Below, in pieces: positions 24,402-32,830 of a DNA stretch of 51,782 nucleotides. How positions within the stretch are numbered: the first letter of the stretch is position 1; the number at the start of each line of letters is the position of its first letter. The stretch lies in the IMG/VR virus record IMGVR_UViG_3300030385_001835, positions 1 through 51,782 of that record. The stretch is one strand, 5' to 3'. The notes below the pieces were generated by a model that was not told the origin of the DNA, ran no database searches, and saw only the letters and a program-made list of their open reading frames with translations. This DNA comes from a virus. A program made the position numbers and the translations under genes.

Positions 24402-25466
24402 ATGTCAAAAGGATATGATGGATGGATAGTAGCCAGACCAGGTAATGGTTGGGGTTCCACCACAGTAAAAGAAGGGTTTGCACTGTTTGTAGATAGTGTT
24501 GATTTAGGACCAAACAAAGAATTTACCGAAAGACCAGAGAAGATCGTTCATGGTAGAGCGTTACAAGCATCTATGAGGACTTCTGGAGCACTTAAACCTG
24601 GTGGGTCAGTAGACTTCCAACCACGCTCAGATGACTTCCCTATGCTTGCTATGGCACATTATCAGATGTACGAAGGAAAAGTATCTGCTTCAGTAGCTAC
24701 ATATACCATTGTACCTGTTAAAACACAGCCTGATTGGAGTGGTGCTTCATATGGTTCTGGTAGTTATTCTACTGCTGCAGGTGATATGTTCGTAATTGAC
24801 GTATGGCAGAAAATGCATGCTGCTGGTAGTGGTACTGCTAATATTCAGAAGTATACCTCCTCTATCATAGATGAGCTTACTGTAACTGCTGCTGCTAATG
24901 AAGACCTTAAAATGTCTTTCACACTCAAGTCAGATAGCTATGCTACAGCTTATTCAGCAGCATCAGCAGACCCAGGTGGAGTTTCTGCTGTAGGTAGTTA
25001 CTCTACTAACTCACAGTATGAGTTCTTTGTAGGTACTATGACTATTGCAGGTGAAGATAATACAGCTATTGACATCACTAGTTTCTCAGTTACTTCTAAG
25101 AATGGTGCAGAAGAACGTATCGTTATTGGTAAACGAGACCCTTCTAAATACCCTTTTGGTAGAATCATGGTAGAAGGCGAGTTCACACTTGATCTTCCTA
25201 ATGATGGGTTAAAACACATGGGTTCTATGTTAGACAACGAAGCTTTTGCTATAACAGGCACTTGGTTCAATGCTGCAGATGACCAGATTGCGTTTAACAT
25301 GCCTAACTGTAGACGTAACCCGTTCTCAGTCAATCAAGGTGGTGGAGAAGAAACTAATGAGTTGTCAGTACCTTACACTGCATATGAAAGTGCAGATAAG
25401 ACTACTGCGCCTATTACATGGACTGTTATAACTGCTGGATTAGGTTCAGCGTTTGAGATTGTGTAA
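24402..25466 (+). CDS. Major tail tube-like protein A
   Basis: A 354-residue beta-rich protein with a strong AAGGAG site. It begins SKGYDGWIVAR, contains paired-strand segments (GSVDFQPRSDDFPMLAMAHYQM, TVTAAANEDLKMSFTLKSDS) and ends with a conserved-looking ETNELSVPYTAYES. The next gene encodes a protein with the same start (KGYD), the same -QANEDFKVKADFKFK- segment and a matching SIPFEAYEN end, so the two are diverged tandem copies. Size, copy arrangement and place before the chaperone/tape-measure genes indicate tail tube proteins. They could build one mixed tube, or one could be a minor or decorated form. Confidence 0.7.
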   Translation: MSKGYDGWIVARPGNGWGSTTVKEGFALFVDSVDLGPNKEFTERPEKIVHGRALQASMRTSGALKPGGSVDFQPRSDDFPMLAMAHYQMYEGKVSASVATYTIVPVKTQPDWSGASYGSGSYSTAAGDMFVIDVWQKMHAAGSGTANIQKYTSSIIDELTVTAAANEDLKMSFTLKSDSYATAYSAASADPGGVSAVGSYSTNSQYEFFVGTMTIAGEDNTAIDITSFSVTSKNGAEERIVIGKRDPSKYPFGRIMVEGEFTLDLPNDGLKHMGSMLDNEAFAITGTWFNAADDQIAFNMPNCRRNPFSVNQGGGEETNELSVPYTAYESADKTTAPITWTVITAGLGSAFEIV

Positions 25467-26638
25467 TGGCTAAAGGTTACGATTCATCACTAGTTATATG
25501 GAGTACAGACGGATGGTTTGACACTGGTACGTCTAACCCGTATTGTCCACTACTTAATGGAGAAGGGTTGAGTCGTACCCATATTGTTTCAGAGAGAAAT
25601 AGCATGGTCCGTAGTACACGGGCTATGCTCCCTGACTCAGTAGTATTTGAAGAAAGTAAGCCTGAAGGGTTCATAGAAATCATTCCTAGAATGGAGAACC
25701 TAGCGCCTATCATGATGTCTCACTTTCAGATGACTAAGCAGACATTTACAGGTTCATCTTATATTGACACTTACGTACCTTCTAAGTTTAACCCAGTGTT
25801 TACTCAGAATGATGTGTACGGTAGTGGAGTGTATGGAGACCCATCAGGAGACGCTTATAGCGTTGATATATGGAAGAAACAAGCTGACCCTATACACGCA
25901 GGGGAAGACACTGTACAGATGTTCCAGAGGGGTATATGTAACACTCTAGACATGTCTATGCAGGCTAATGAAGACTTTAAGGTAAAAGCAGATTTCAAGT
26001 TTAAAACATGGGGTACTAAGAATGTCACTCAAAACCCAGGCGATAGCAATTATGGTAGCTATACTACAGGCTCTATTACTGATTGGAGTCATGGTACATG
26101 GGCAGTAGACATAACTAACTTTAACCCTACTTATCCAGATGGAATACCCACTGGTATGTCAGGTATAAGTATCACATGTAGTAACAATATAACAGAACGT
26201 AAGACACTAGGTGCAGAGTCAAGACAGACATTTAACTTTGGTGACTACACTGTAAAGGGTGAGTTTACCACTGAGTATGCACTAGAAGACTATCAGAACA
26301 TGAATGATACTTCCTTCTCAATAGAAGGTACTATATTCCACTCTGATACTGAGTATATGGTTGTATCAATGCCTTACTGCTTGGTTAAGCCTCATGAGTA
26401 TAACCTTAAGAAGCCTGATGAATTAATAGAGTTTAGCATACCATTTGAAGCATATGAGAACAATGGTACTGCACCTATAAAAGTTACTGTACACACAGAT
26501 GTACAAGGATTAGATCTAGATTTTACATTCTATGATGCAGAGTTCGGAGCTAGAACACTCTCACAGTACGATTTTGCAGATGCAGGAAGTGCAGTAAGAA
26601 CTCTAAGTGAATATGACTTTGCAGACAGGGATATTTAG
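25466..26638 (+). CDS. Major tail tube-like protein B (paralogue)
   Basis: A 390-residue paralogue of the preceding product, with landmarks in the same order: AKGYDSSLVIW, PEGFIEIIPRMENLAPIMMSHFQM, MQANEDFKVKADFKFK and ELIEFSIPFEAYEN. It carries an extra C-terminal tail of about 35 residues with the duplicated motif RTLSQYDFAD / RTLSEYDFAD, which may be exposed on the tail surface. It shares its ATG with the upstream TAA (TAATG). Confidence 0.7.
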   Translation: MAKGYDSSLVIWSTDGWFDTGTSNPYCPLLNGEGLSRTHIVSERNSMVRSTRAMLPDSVVFEESKPEGFIEIIPRMENLAPIMMSHFQMTKQTFTGSSYIDTYVPSKFNPVFTQNDVYGSGVYGDPSGDAYSVDIWKKQADPIHAGEDTVQMFQRGICNTLDMSMQANEDFKVKADFKFKTWGTKNVTQNPGDSNYGSYTTGSITDWSHGTWAVDITNFNPTYPDGIPTGMSGISITCSNNITERKTLGAESRQTFNFGDYTVKGEFTTEYALEDYQNMNDTSFSIEGTIFHSDTEYMVVSMPYCLVKPHEYNLKKPDELIEFSIPFEAYENNGTAPIKVTVHTDVQGLDLDFTFYDAEFGARTLSQYDFADAGSAVRTLSEYDFADRDI

Positions 26639-26644
26639 GATAAT

Positions 26645-28675
26645 ATGGCTACAACTACTAAAGTAATAGTACAAGTACACGAACGTGTTACAGAAGTACA
26701 AATAGACGCTGATTTACAGTCAAGGGAACTAGGGTTTATCTCTGGTGCTAAGGTACTTAGAGTAAGTGAAGATGATGGTACTAAGCATAATATATGGGCG
26801 CAGGATAGTGCTACAGTGGTGTATGATAACCTAATCACCTTGTCCTCTACCACAGCCTCTCAGGCGTTGTTTACAGACGGTTCTAAGGGTGTTGTGAGTA
26901 ATGCACTTACTGGTACTGGTAACGTAGTAATGAGTGCTAGTCCTACTCTAACAGGCACTATAACTGCTATCGCACTGCACTTAACAGGTAGTCTGGATAT
27001 AGACACTGATTTAAATGTAGATGGTGATGTTGTAATAGATGGTTCTACTGTAATAGCTGGCATTGTAGGAATAGGCAATACAAGCCCAGGAAGTATATCC
27101 CACGCTAATGCAGATGATTTAGTGATAGGTAGTAACTCTGATACGAATAGTGGTTTAACTATTGCTTCAACAACATTGGGCACTATTGCTTTTGGTGATA
27201 CTGCTGATGATAACGTAGGTAGAATTACCTATGACCATGCAACCGACACGATGAGCCTCCACACAACTGGTGAGGGTTCCATCTTTATAGATAGCTCTCA
27301 AAACGTAGGAATAAACATATTTAGCCCAACAGCTAAATTTCACATTTTTGATGATACAGGTACGACATCAGCTAATCACACTTTAGAAGTTGAAGGAACG
27401 GTAATAAATAGCAGTCCTAATATAACTATAAAGAATGATGCTAGGACTTATCAAATAGTTGTTACAGGTAATGACGGAGATAAGTTTGTAATAAGAGATG
27501 ATACAGAAGGCTCTGACATGATTACTGTTGATGGTAGTGGAAGTGCTATAACCTTACATGAAGCAGTTACAATGAACGGTTCGGCTGTTATCAGTGGCAA
27601 CTTAGGAGTAGGCTCTGCAACAAGCCCAGCCAGTATAGTACATATCGCACAAGATCATCCTACACTTACTATAGAAAGTACAGATACAGCACATGCTGAT
27701 GGTGAGGTGTTATCAAGAATAGCTTTTCATACAAATGATTCATCAAGACAAGGCGTTTCTGCTAAGATAGAAGCAATAGCTCAAGGTACGGCTGGATCTA
27801 CAGAAATAGTTTTTACAGGTTATCGCTCAGATGATTTAAGAGAGTTTTTAAGCTTAAGTACTGTTGGACATGTGCTTAGTAATGCAGATGTTAATATTAC
27901 ACAAAGCCTAGACGTAGATATAGACTTAAGCGTAGATGGTGACATTAATTTACCAACTTTAGGCAAAAAAATAACACTTGGTTCCGATTCAGAAATATAC
28001 GAAAACGCAACGGGTTTAGTAATTGATAATGTGAGTAGTGGAGGTAGTGATGGGGATGTACTACTAAGAACTTCCAATGTGAACGGTAACGTACTATTGG
28101 CTGATACGTCAGGTACACTAGTCACTCTTAACTCCACATCAATAACCCTTGCTTTAGGTCCAGATTTAAGAATAACAAGTGGAGAGTTAGCGCTTAAAGA
28201 AACCACAACGCCTACAAGTACTGCTGGGTGGGGTGAGATATACACACAGACTGATAATAATTTATATTTTCAAGATGGGGCAGGCGTAGAGAAGGAGGTT
28301 ATCACAGGAAACATAGGCACATTTACTATGACTGCAACAGGGTTTACAAGTAATCCTACAGGTACAGCTTCATGGTCACGCTCTGGTAATATTATAACAC
28401 TTAGAACTCCTGTATCACTTACTGGTGCATCTAATGCAGTAGGACATACCTTGACAGGCTTGCCTTCTGAAATCCACCCTGGACAAGTACAGAATATTAC
28501 TTTTGTTAAAATGGGGTTAGATAACGGGGTAAAGGTTGACGTGCAGTTCTCAGTACAGACAAGCGGTGTAATTAACCTGCTTTATTGGAATGGTACAACA
28601 TACTCTACATCATGGACAAGCTCTGGTACAAAAGGTACTCAAGCTTACTTAACAATCTGCTATCAACTAGGTTAG
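26645..28675 (+). CDS. Tail fibre-type structural protein
   Basis: A 676-residue fibre protein rich in Thr/Ser/Gly/Asp. Repeated short motifs of the form SLDIDTDLNVDGDVVIDGST and VGIGNTSPGSISHANADDL recur at about residues 115-150, 215-235, 310-330 and 420-440. They are typical of fibre proteins annotated with GIGT-SP repeats that precede intramolecular chaperone or adhesin domains. The C-terminal about 120 residues (TMTATGFTSNPTGTASWSRS...) form a separate beta domain, a likely receptor-binding tip. No S74 peptidase signature is visible. Confidence 0.7.
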   Translation: MATTTKVIVQVHERVTEVQIDADLQSRELGFISGAKVLRVSEDDGTKHNIWAQDSATVVYDNLITLSSTTASQALFTDGSKGVVSNALTGTGNVVMSASPTLTGTITAIALHLTGSLDIDTDLNVDGDVVIDGSTVIAGIVGIGNTSPGSISHANADDLVIGSNSDTNSGLTIASTTLGTIAFGDTADDNVGRITYDHATDTMSLHTTGEGSIFIDSSQNVGINIFSPTAKFHIFDDTGTTSANHTLEVEGTVINSSPNITIKNDARTYQIVVTGNDGDKFVIRDDTEGSDMITVDGSGSAITLHEAVTMNGSAVISGNLGVGSATSPASIVHIAQDHPTLTIESTDTAHADGEVLSRIAFHTNDSSRQGVSAKIEAIAQGTAGSTEIVFTGYRSDDLREFLSLSTVGHVLSNADVNITQSLDVDIDLSVDGDINLPTLGKKITLGSDSEIYENATGLVIDNVSSGGSDGDVLLRTSNVNGNVLLADTSGTLVTLNSTSITLALGPDLRITSGELALKETTTPTSTAGWGEIYTQTDNNLYFQDGAGVEKEVITGNIGTFTMTATGFTSNPTGTASWSRSGNIITLRTPVSLTGASNAVGHTLTGLPSEIHPGQVQNITFVKMGLDNGVKVDVQFSVQTSGVINLLYWNGTTYSTSWTSSGTKGTQAYLTICYQLG

Positions 28676-28701
28676 CATAAACAATCAACAAAGGATTAGG
28701 A

Positions 28702-28866
28702 ATGGAAAACACATTGCCATCAAACATAGACACAGAAATACTCAAGTTACACGGTGACTTAGGTGCCATAGCAAACGCTTATAAAGCATTAGCTACCACA
28801 GTACAGAATCTCACTAAAGAGAACCAAGAACTCAAAGCAGAACTAGAGGGCAACATAAATGATTAA
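28702..28866 (+). CDS. Short coiled-coil protein
   Basis: A 54-residue helical peptide ending in a heptad-rich segment (VQNLTKENQELKAELEG). It has an AGGATTAGGA ribosome binding site, and its end overlaps the next start by 8 bases. It may assist fibre or tail assembly, but nothing identifies it. Confidence 0.55.
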   Translation: MENTLPSNIDTEILKLHGDLGAIANAYKALATTVQNLTKENQELKAELEGNIND

Positions 28867-29137
28867 AGCAGAGATAGTAACAGTAAATCTTGTAGGGATG
28901 GAAGAGGATCGCTTAGAGGCATTCTCAGCCTCTCTAGGGGTATCTATGACTAAAGAGAGCCTAGAAGGTGCCGAAGGCAAGAAAACGTCTGTATCGGTCT
29001 CTAAGAGCCTCTCAGAGCTTGCTGAGGATATAGCATGTGCTTTTGAGTGTTACTCCAAAGACCAAGAGATTAAGCAAAGTGTACAGAAAGCTAAAAGAGA
29101 AGCACGAAGTAAACGAGAAGAATTAACCTATAAATAA
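28859..29137 (+). CDS. Hypothetical protein, 92 aa
   Basis: A 92-residue protein with an N-terminal strand region (AEIVTVNLVGM) and a long charged C-terminal helix (about residues 48-90, SLSELAEDIACAFECY ... KAKREARSKREEL). No family is recognised. It is located between fibre and tail-chaperone genes. Confidence 0.5.
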   Translation: MIKAEIVTVNLVGMEEDRLEAFSASLGVSMTKESLEGAEGKKTSVSVSKSLSELAEDIACAFECYSKDQEIKQSVQKAKREARSKREELTYK

Positions 29138-29147
29138 GGATTATATT

Positions 29148-29582
29148 ATGAGCAGAAAAGCAGTTAAAACCGTATCTAATGAACCTACTGAGTTTATCCC
29201 TGAGATATACAAAGACCTAGACCGTAATGCACCTAAGATGGAGGATAGACCTCTTATATTCGTAGGTGTAAAGACCAATAGAGACCTCTCATGGGAGCTA
29301 CAAGACCTTATAGAGCTTAAAGACCCTAATGACCCATCTAAAGGCATAAAGGGCATGGGAAAGGCTTACAAGCGCCTCTGGGAGAGCATTATACTAGAAG
29401 TGAAGAACTATGTCACCGAAGAGAATAATAAGCAAGTAGAGATTGAAAGTGTCACAGGCGATGACAAGAACAAGCTATGGGAAATCCAAGATGACGAGTT
29501 CTCTGCATGTGTCACAGAAGCTATTACCCATTTCTATGCTGCTTCTAAGCTAGAAGAGAGTGAAGTAAAAACCTCGGACTAG
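29148..29582 (+). CDS. Tail assembly chaperone G
   Basis: A 144-residue acidic protein immediately upstream of the tape measure gene, the standard place of the lambda G/GT chaperones that coat the tape measure during tail assembly. The C-terminal segment (WEIQDDEFSACVTEAITHFYAASKLEE) is helical. The reading frame ends at TAG 29580. A second frame, open from 29564, continues in the -1 register, so a frameshifted GT product is likely (see 29570-30058). Confidence 0.7.
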   Translation: MSRKAVKTVSNEPTEFIPEIYKDLDRNAPKMEDRPLIFVGVKTNRDLSWELQDLIELKDPNDPSKGIKGMGKAYKRLWESIILEVKNYVTEENNKQVEIESVTGDDKNKLWEIQDDEFSACVTEAITHFYAASKLEESEVKTSD

Positions 29583-30058
29583 GCTCTAGGTTCTACCATG
29601 AGTTAGGTAAGAAGAAGTCCTTAAATACCTATAAAGAACACTCATGCACCTCATGCAAAGCACAAGACTGGCCCAATAAGAGGGTCGGTCGAACGTGTTG
29701 CTTGAATTACCCAGTTACCGCAAAAGACTATTATCGTAACCCCGTAACATTAAACAGTGAAGAAGACTTATATGAGTTCTACGAGACTGATTCCAAGACA
29801 CAAGCAGAAGTTGCTAGTGAAAAGATGCATAAAAAAATCTTACCTGATGACTTCTATACTTGGATTTTCAAGAGGGGTATATGCCCTTATGGTATCATCT
29901 CACCCACTTCTAAGTATTGGATGGAACTTATGTCAATAATGGACACTGAAATGGGATTAAACCTACCAGACACGTATAGTAACGTGCCTTCTATATTTTT
30001 TGATGCATTACGTATTCATAGAGATTCTAGACCCGTAGAGGATACCAGTGGCAAGTAG
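29570..30058 (+). CDS. T extension of tail chaperone via -1 frameshift
   Basis: From 29564 the -1 frame relative to G is open, and it continues without a convincing start codon through 30058. If ribosomes slip one base back at the A-run 29567-29571 (codon AAA at 29568-29570), the fused product has about 303 residues: K141 of G, then NLGLGSRFYHELGKKK and onward. The extension holds a four-cysteine cluster (CTSCKAQDWPNK ... TCC), possibly zinc-binding, and overlaps the tape measure start by 11 bases. A TTG at 29702 could start a short independent protein, but the G/GT arrangement is the better explanation. Confidence 0.7.
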   Translation, partial: NLGLGSRFYHELGKKKSLNTYKEHSCTSCKAQDWPNKRVGRTCCLNYPVTAKDYYRNPVTLNSEEDLYEFYETDSKTQAEVASEKMHKKILPDDFYTWIFKRGICPYGIISPTSKYWMELMSIMDTEMGLNLPDTYSNVPSIFFDALRIHRDSRPVEDTSGK

Positions 30059-32435
30059 AGTTATAAAAATAATACTTCAAGAGAAGGGTGCTGCGAAAGT
30101 AGCTAAGAGTGTTGATAAGGTTTCCTTAAGCGCTAAGAATGTGGGTTCTGCTGTAGCTATTGCTAATAGGGAGCTTAAAAGATTAAAGCAAAGTCAGAAA
30201 GCCGCTACAGCAAGTAGTAAGAAGCTTGAGATAGCTACTAAGGGAATGACTAATCAGTTCATTAAAGTGAACTTAGCTTCTAGAGCTATATCTAGAGGCA
30301 TAATACTAATGACAAGTGCTTTTGCCTCTGGAATAGGTGCAGCTATAAGCTTTGAATTTACTATAGCCAAAATAAGCACTATATCAGGCGTAGCAGGCGA
30401 TAATCTAATGTCACTAGAGAATACTATCAAAGGGATAGCTTCTGTTAGCCCTAAGACCTCTACACAGGTAGCTCAGGCTGCTTTAGAGATGTCTAAGATG
30501 GGTTTAGCTGGCAAAGACCTAGAGAACGCTCTAGCAGGTGTAGTGAACCTCTCTGTGGCTCTGGATGAAGAAGTTAGCACTGTAGGTCAGACACTAGTTA
30601 ACGTAAAGAATGTGTTTCAGCAAGACGCTACAGAAATGCTTAATATTGCTGATAAGATGTTTACCACGCTAGGTAACTCAGCGCTTAACCTTGAGAAATT
30701 CGGTACCGCTTTTAGTTTTGCTGGGGCAAGTGCTAGATTGGCAGGAGTATCATTCGAGGAGCTTTCAGGCTTAATGGGAGTACTTGCTGACAATGGTATT
30801 AAAGCCTCTACTATCGGAACCCAGTTAAGACAAGTCTTCACTCGTTTAGATGACCCTACTTCTAACGTAAGTAAGTTACTAGGTGAACAATCTATTAAGA
30901 CTAGAGGTCTAAGTGAGACTTTGGGTATATTAAACGGTGTTATAAAGAACTCAGGAGATGCTAAGAAGCTCTTTGGTCAACGTGCTATCGGTGTTATTAA
31001 CATACTCACAGAGAACATCTCCAAGATAGAGGAGTTAACTAAGAAAACAGATGCAATGCAGAAGTCCACAGAGAAGGCTGCAGACACTCTTAGTTCTACT
31101 ACCGTTGAAGGAGGTTTAAGGAAAATCGCCTCTGCTTGGGAATTGTTATTTATTAACATGAACAAGGCACAGGGAGGATTTGTTCATAAAGTAGTTACTC
31201 TTCTAGCAGAAGACGTTAAACAACTAGCTGATAGCATGGGTGATGTTGTCACAAAAAGTCAATTTATTAGAGACTTCTTTAATGATTCAGAAAACACATT
31301 TGATGGTTTTACAAAACTAAACTTTTCAGAAATAAAGGCTGCAGGTGAACTTGCTTGGTTAAAGTATGAAGAAGGGATTAGGTTAGGAAAAGAGAAGGCA
31401 AAAAGTGCCAAGCCTAAAGAACTACCTGGGTTTTTACCTGGAGTACAAGGGGCTGATGAAGGCCCGTTTAGAGAACAGCAAAAGAAAAACGCAGAGCTTG
31501 CTAAGGCACAGGAAAAAGCAAGAGTGGACGCTACCATAGCTTCTATTAACGCAAAACAAGCAGAAGACGAAGCTGATGAGAAACGGATAGAGTCTATCAA
31601 GAAAAAAATGCTATTAGATAAAGCTGAAATACTAGTTATACAGCAAAAGATACTCGCACTAAAATCAAAGGAAGAGCTTAACAAGACTTTGGTAGAGCAG
31701 GCCAAAAACCAAGCTGAAATAGCCAAGGCTTTAATATCAGACCCTCAGACAAAGGACATTGCAGACTTACAAGACAAAAGAGATGTTTTGTTAAATCTAG
31801 ATGGCATAACCGCAGACCAGAGGTTAGCTGTACACGCAAAATTCTTAGAAGACAAGAAGACTATGACCGCACAGTTTTTTAGGGACGATTTAGCAGCAAC
31901 ACTCGATAACGTAGAGGCTGTGTCTAGTGCTCTCTTAGGGTTCACAGGAGCTTTAAGTAGGCTAGGCGCAGTACAGACAGAGAACGCTGTAAAACGTGCT
32001 GAAGCAGAAGGTAAATCAGAAGAACAAATACAAGCCATCAGAAAGAAGGGTTTTGAAAGTCAGAAGAAGTACTTATACTTACAGGCTATTATGTCCACTT
32101 CGCTAGGTGTTGCTAGAGCATTTGCCGACTATCCGTTCCCTATGAGTGCTATTGTAGCAGGATTAGTAGGCGCAGCAGGAGCTACAGAAGTTGCCACTAT
32201 AAACCAGCAGAAACTTGCTACAGGTTTTGAAGGCACAGTAACACAGCCTACTAGTATTATGGTAGGTGAAGAAGGTGCGGAAGACGTTATGATTAAACCT
32301 AGGTCAAAAGCAGGTAAGAGCGGCTCTGATGGAGCTGTAATTAACATAAACGTAGCTGGTGATATAAATGGTGAAGAACAGTTTATACAGCGTCTTAATA
32401 GAGGCTTAGAAGAGTTAGATAGGAGAACAGTATAA
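30048..32435 (+). CDS. Tape measure protein
   Basis: A 795-residue protein, the largest of the tail genes. It has an N-terminal coiled region and a hydrophobic segment (GIILMTSAFASGIGAAI, about residues 86-102). The TMP core follows (TISGVAGDNLMSLENTIKGI, ALEMSKMGLAGKDLENALAG, SFAGASARLAGVSFEEL, QLRQVFTRLDDPTSN), then long coiled coils (about 470-640). The C-terminal hydrophobic stretch and SIMVGEEGAEDVMIKPR are typical tape measure ends. At about 1.5 angstrom per residue the tail would be near 120 nm long. Confidence 0.92.
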   Translation: MASRVIKIILQEKGAAKVAKSVDKVSLSAKNVGSAVAIANRELKRLKQSQKAATASSKKLEIATKGMTNQFIKVNLASRAISRGIILMTSAFASGIGAAISFEFTIAKISTISGVAGDNLMSLENTIKGIASVSPKTSTQVAQAALEMSKMGLAGKDLENALAGVVNLSVALDEEVSTVGQTLVNVKNVFQQDATEMLNIADKMFTTLGNSALNLEKFGTAFSFAGASARLAGVSFEELSGLMGVLADNGIKASTIGTQLRQVFTRLDDPTSNVSKLLGEQSIKTRGLSETLGILNGVIKNSGDAKKLFGQRAIGVINILTENISKIEELTKKTDAMQKSTEKAADTLSSTTVEGGLRKIASAWELLFINMNKAQGGFVHKVVTLLAEDVKQLADSMGDVVTKSQFIRDFFNDSENTFDGFTKLNFSEIKAAGELAWLKYEEGIRLGKEKAKSAKPKELPGFLPGVQGADEGPFREQQKKNAELAKAQEKARVDATIASINAKQAEDEADEKRIESIKKKMLLDKAEILVIQQKILALKSKEELNKTLVEQAKNQAEIAKALISDPQTKDIADLQDKRDVLLNLDGITADQRLAVHAKFLEDKKTMTAQFFRDDLAATLDNVEAVSSALLGFTGALSRLGAVQTENAVKRAEAEGKSEEQIQAIRKKGFESQKKYLYLQAIMSTSLGVARAFADYPFPMSAIVAGLVGAAGATEVATINQQKLATGFEGTVTQPTSIMVGEEGAEDVMIKPRSKAGKSGSDGAVININVAGDINGEEQFIQRLNRGLEELDRRTV

Positions 32436-32830
32436 TGGCTAGATTTGGTACAACAGCTATATTTCATTGGACAGAAGGTGACACCTTGATTCTAGGTACT
32501 GGTATAGTCCTAGCAGAACAGGATATGTTTCAGTACCCATTTGAGACTGCTATAGAGACTGATGCAGTGTCCTATAGGAGTCATGGTGGTAAGAGATATG
32601 AATATCAGAACTGGAGTAAGAATAACCATACACTTAGTTTTGTAGGGTTAAGAGAATCTAAGCGTACTGAGTTTTATAACATGGTTAATTCTCTACCTAC
32701 CTTTAGGCTACAGTCTCCCCCTGGTGTTGACTTTGGGGCAGGTACATTCAGAGTAACACCTGGTTCTTGGTCTGACTCAGAGACTTCCTTTGAGAGATAT
32801 GATGTAAGTTTTACTATAGAGGATGCGTAA
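32435..32830 (+). CDS. Minor tail / distal tail protein
   Basis: A 131-residue beta-rich protein (YEYQNWSKNNHTLSFVGLRES, TFRLQSPPGVDFGAGTFRV, ERYDVSFTIEDA) directly after the tape measure, where the distal tail protein or hub-adaptor is normally found. Start and stop overlap both neighbours by one base. The specific family is not recognised. Confidence 0.6.
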   Translation: MARFGTTAIFHWTEGDTLILGTGIVLAEQDMFQYPFETAIETDAVSYRSHGGKRYEYQNWSKNNHTLSFVGLRESKRTEFYNMVNSLPTFRLQSPPGVDFGAGTFRVTPGSWSDSETSFERYDVSFTIEDA

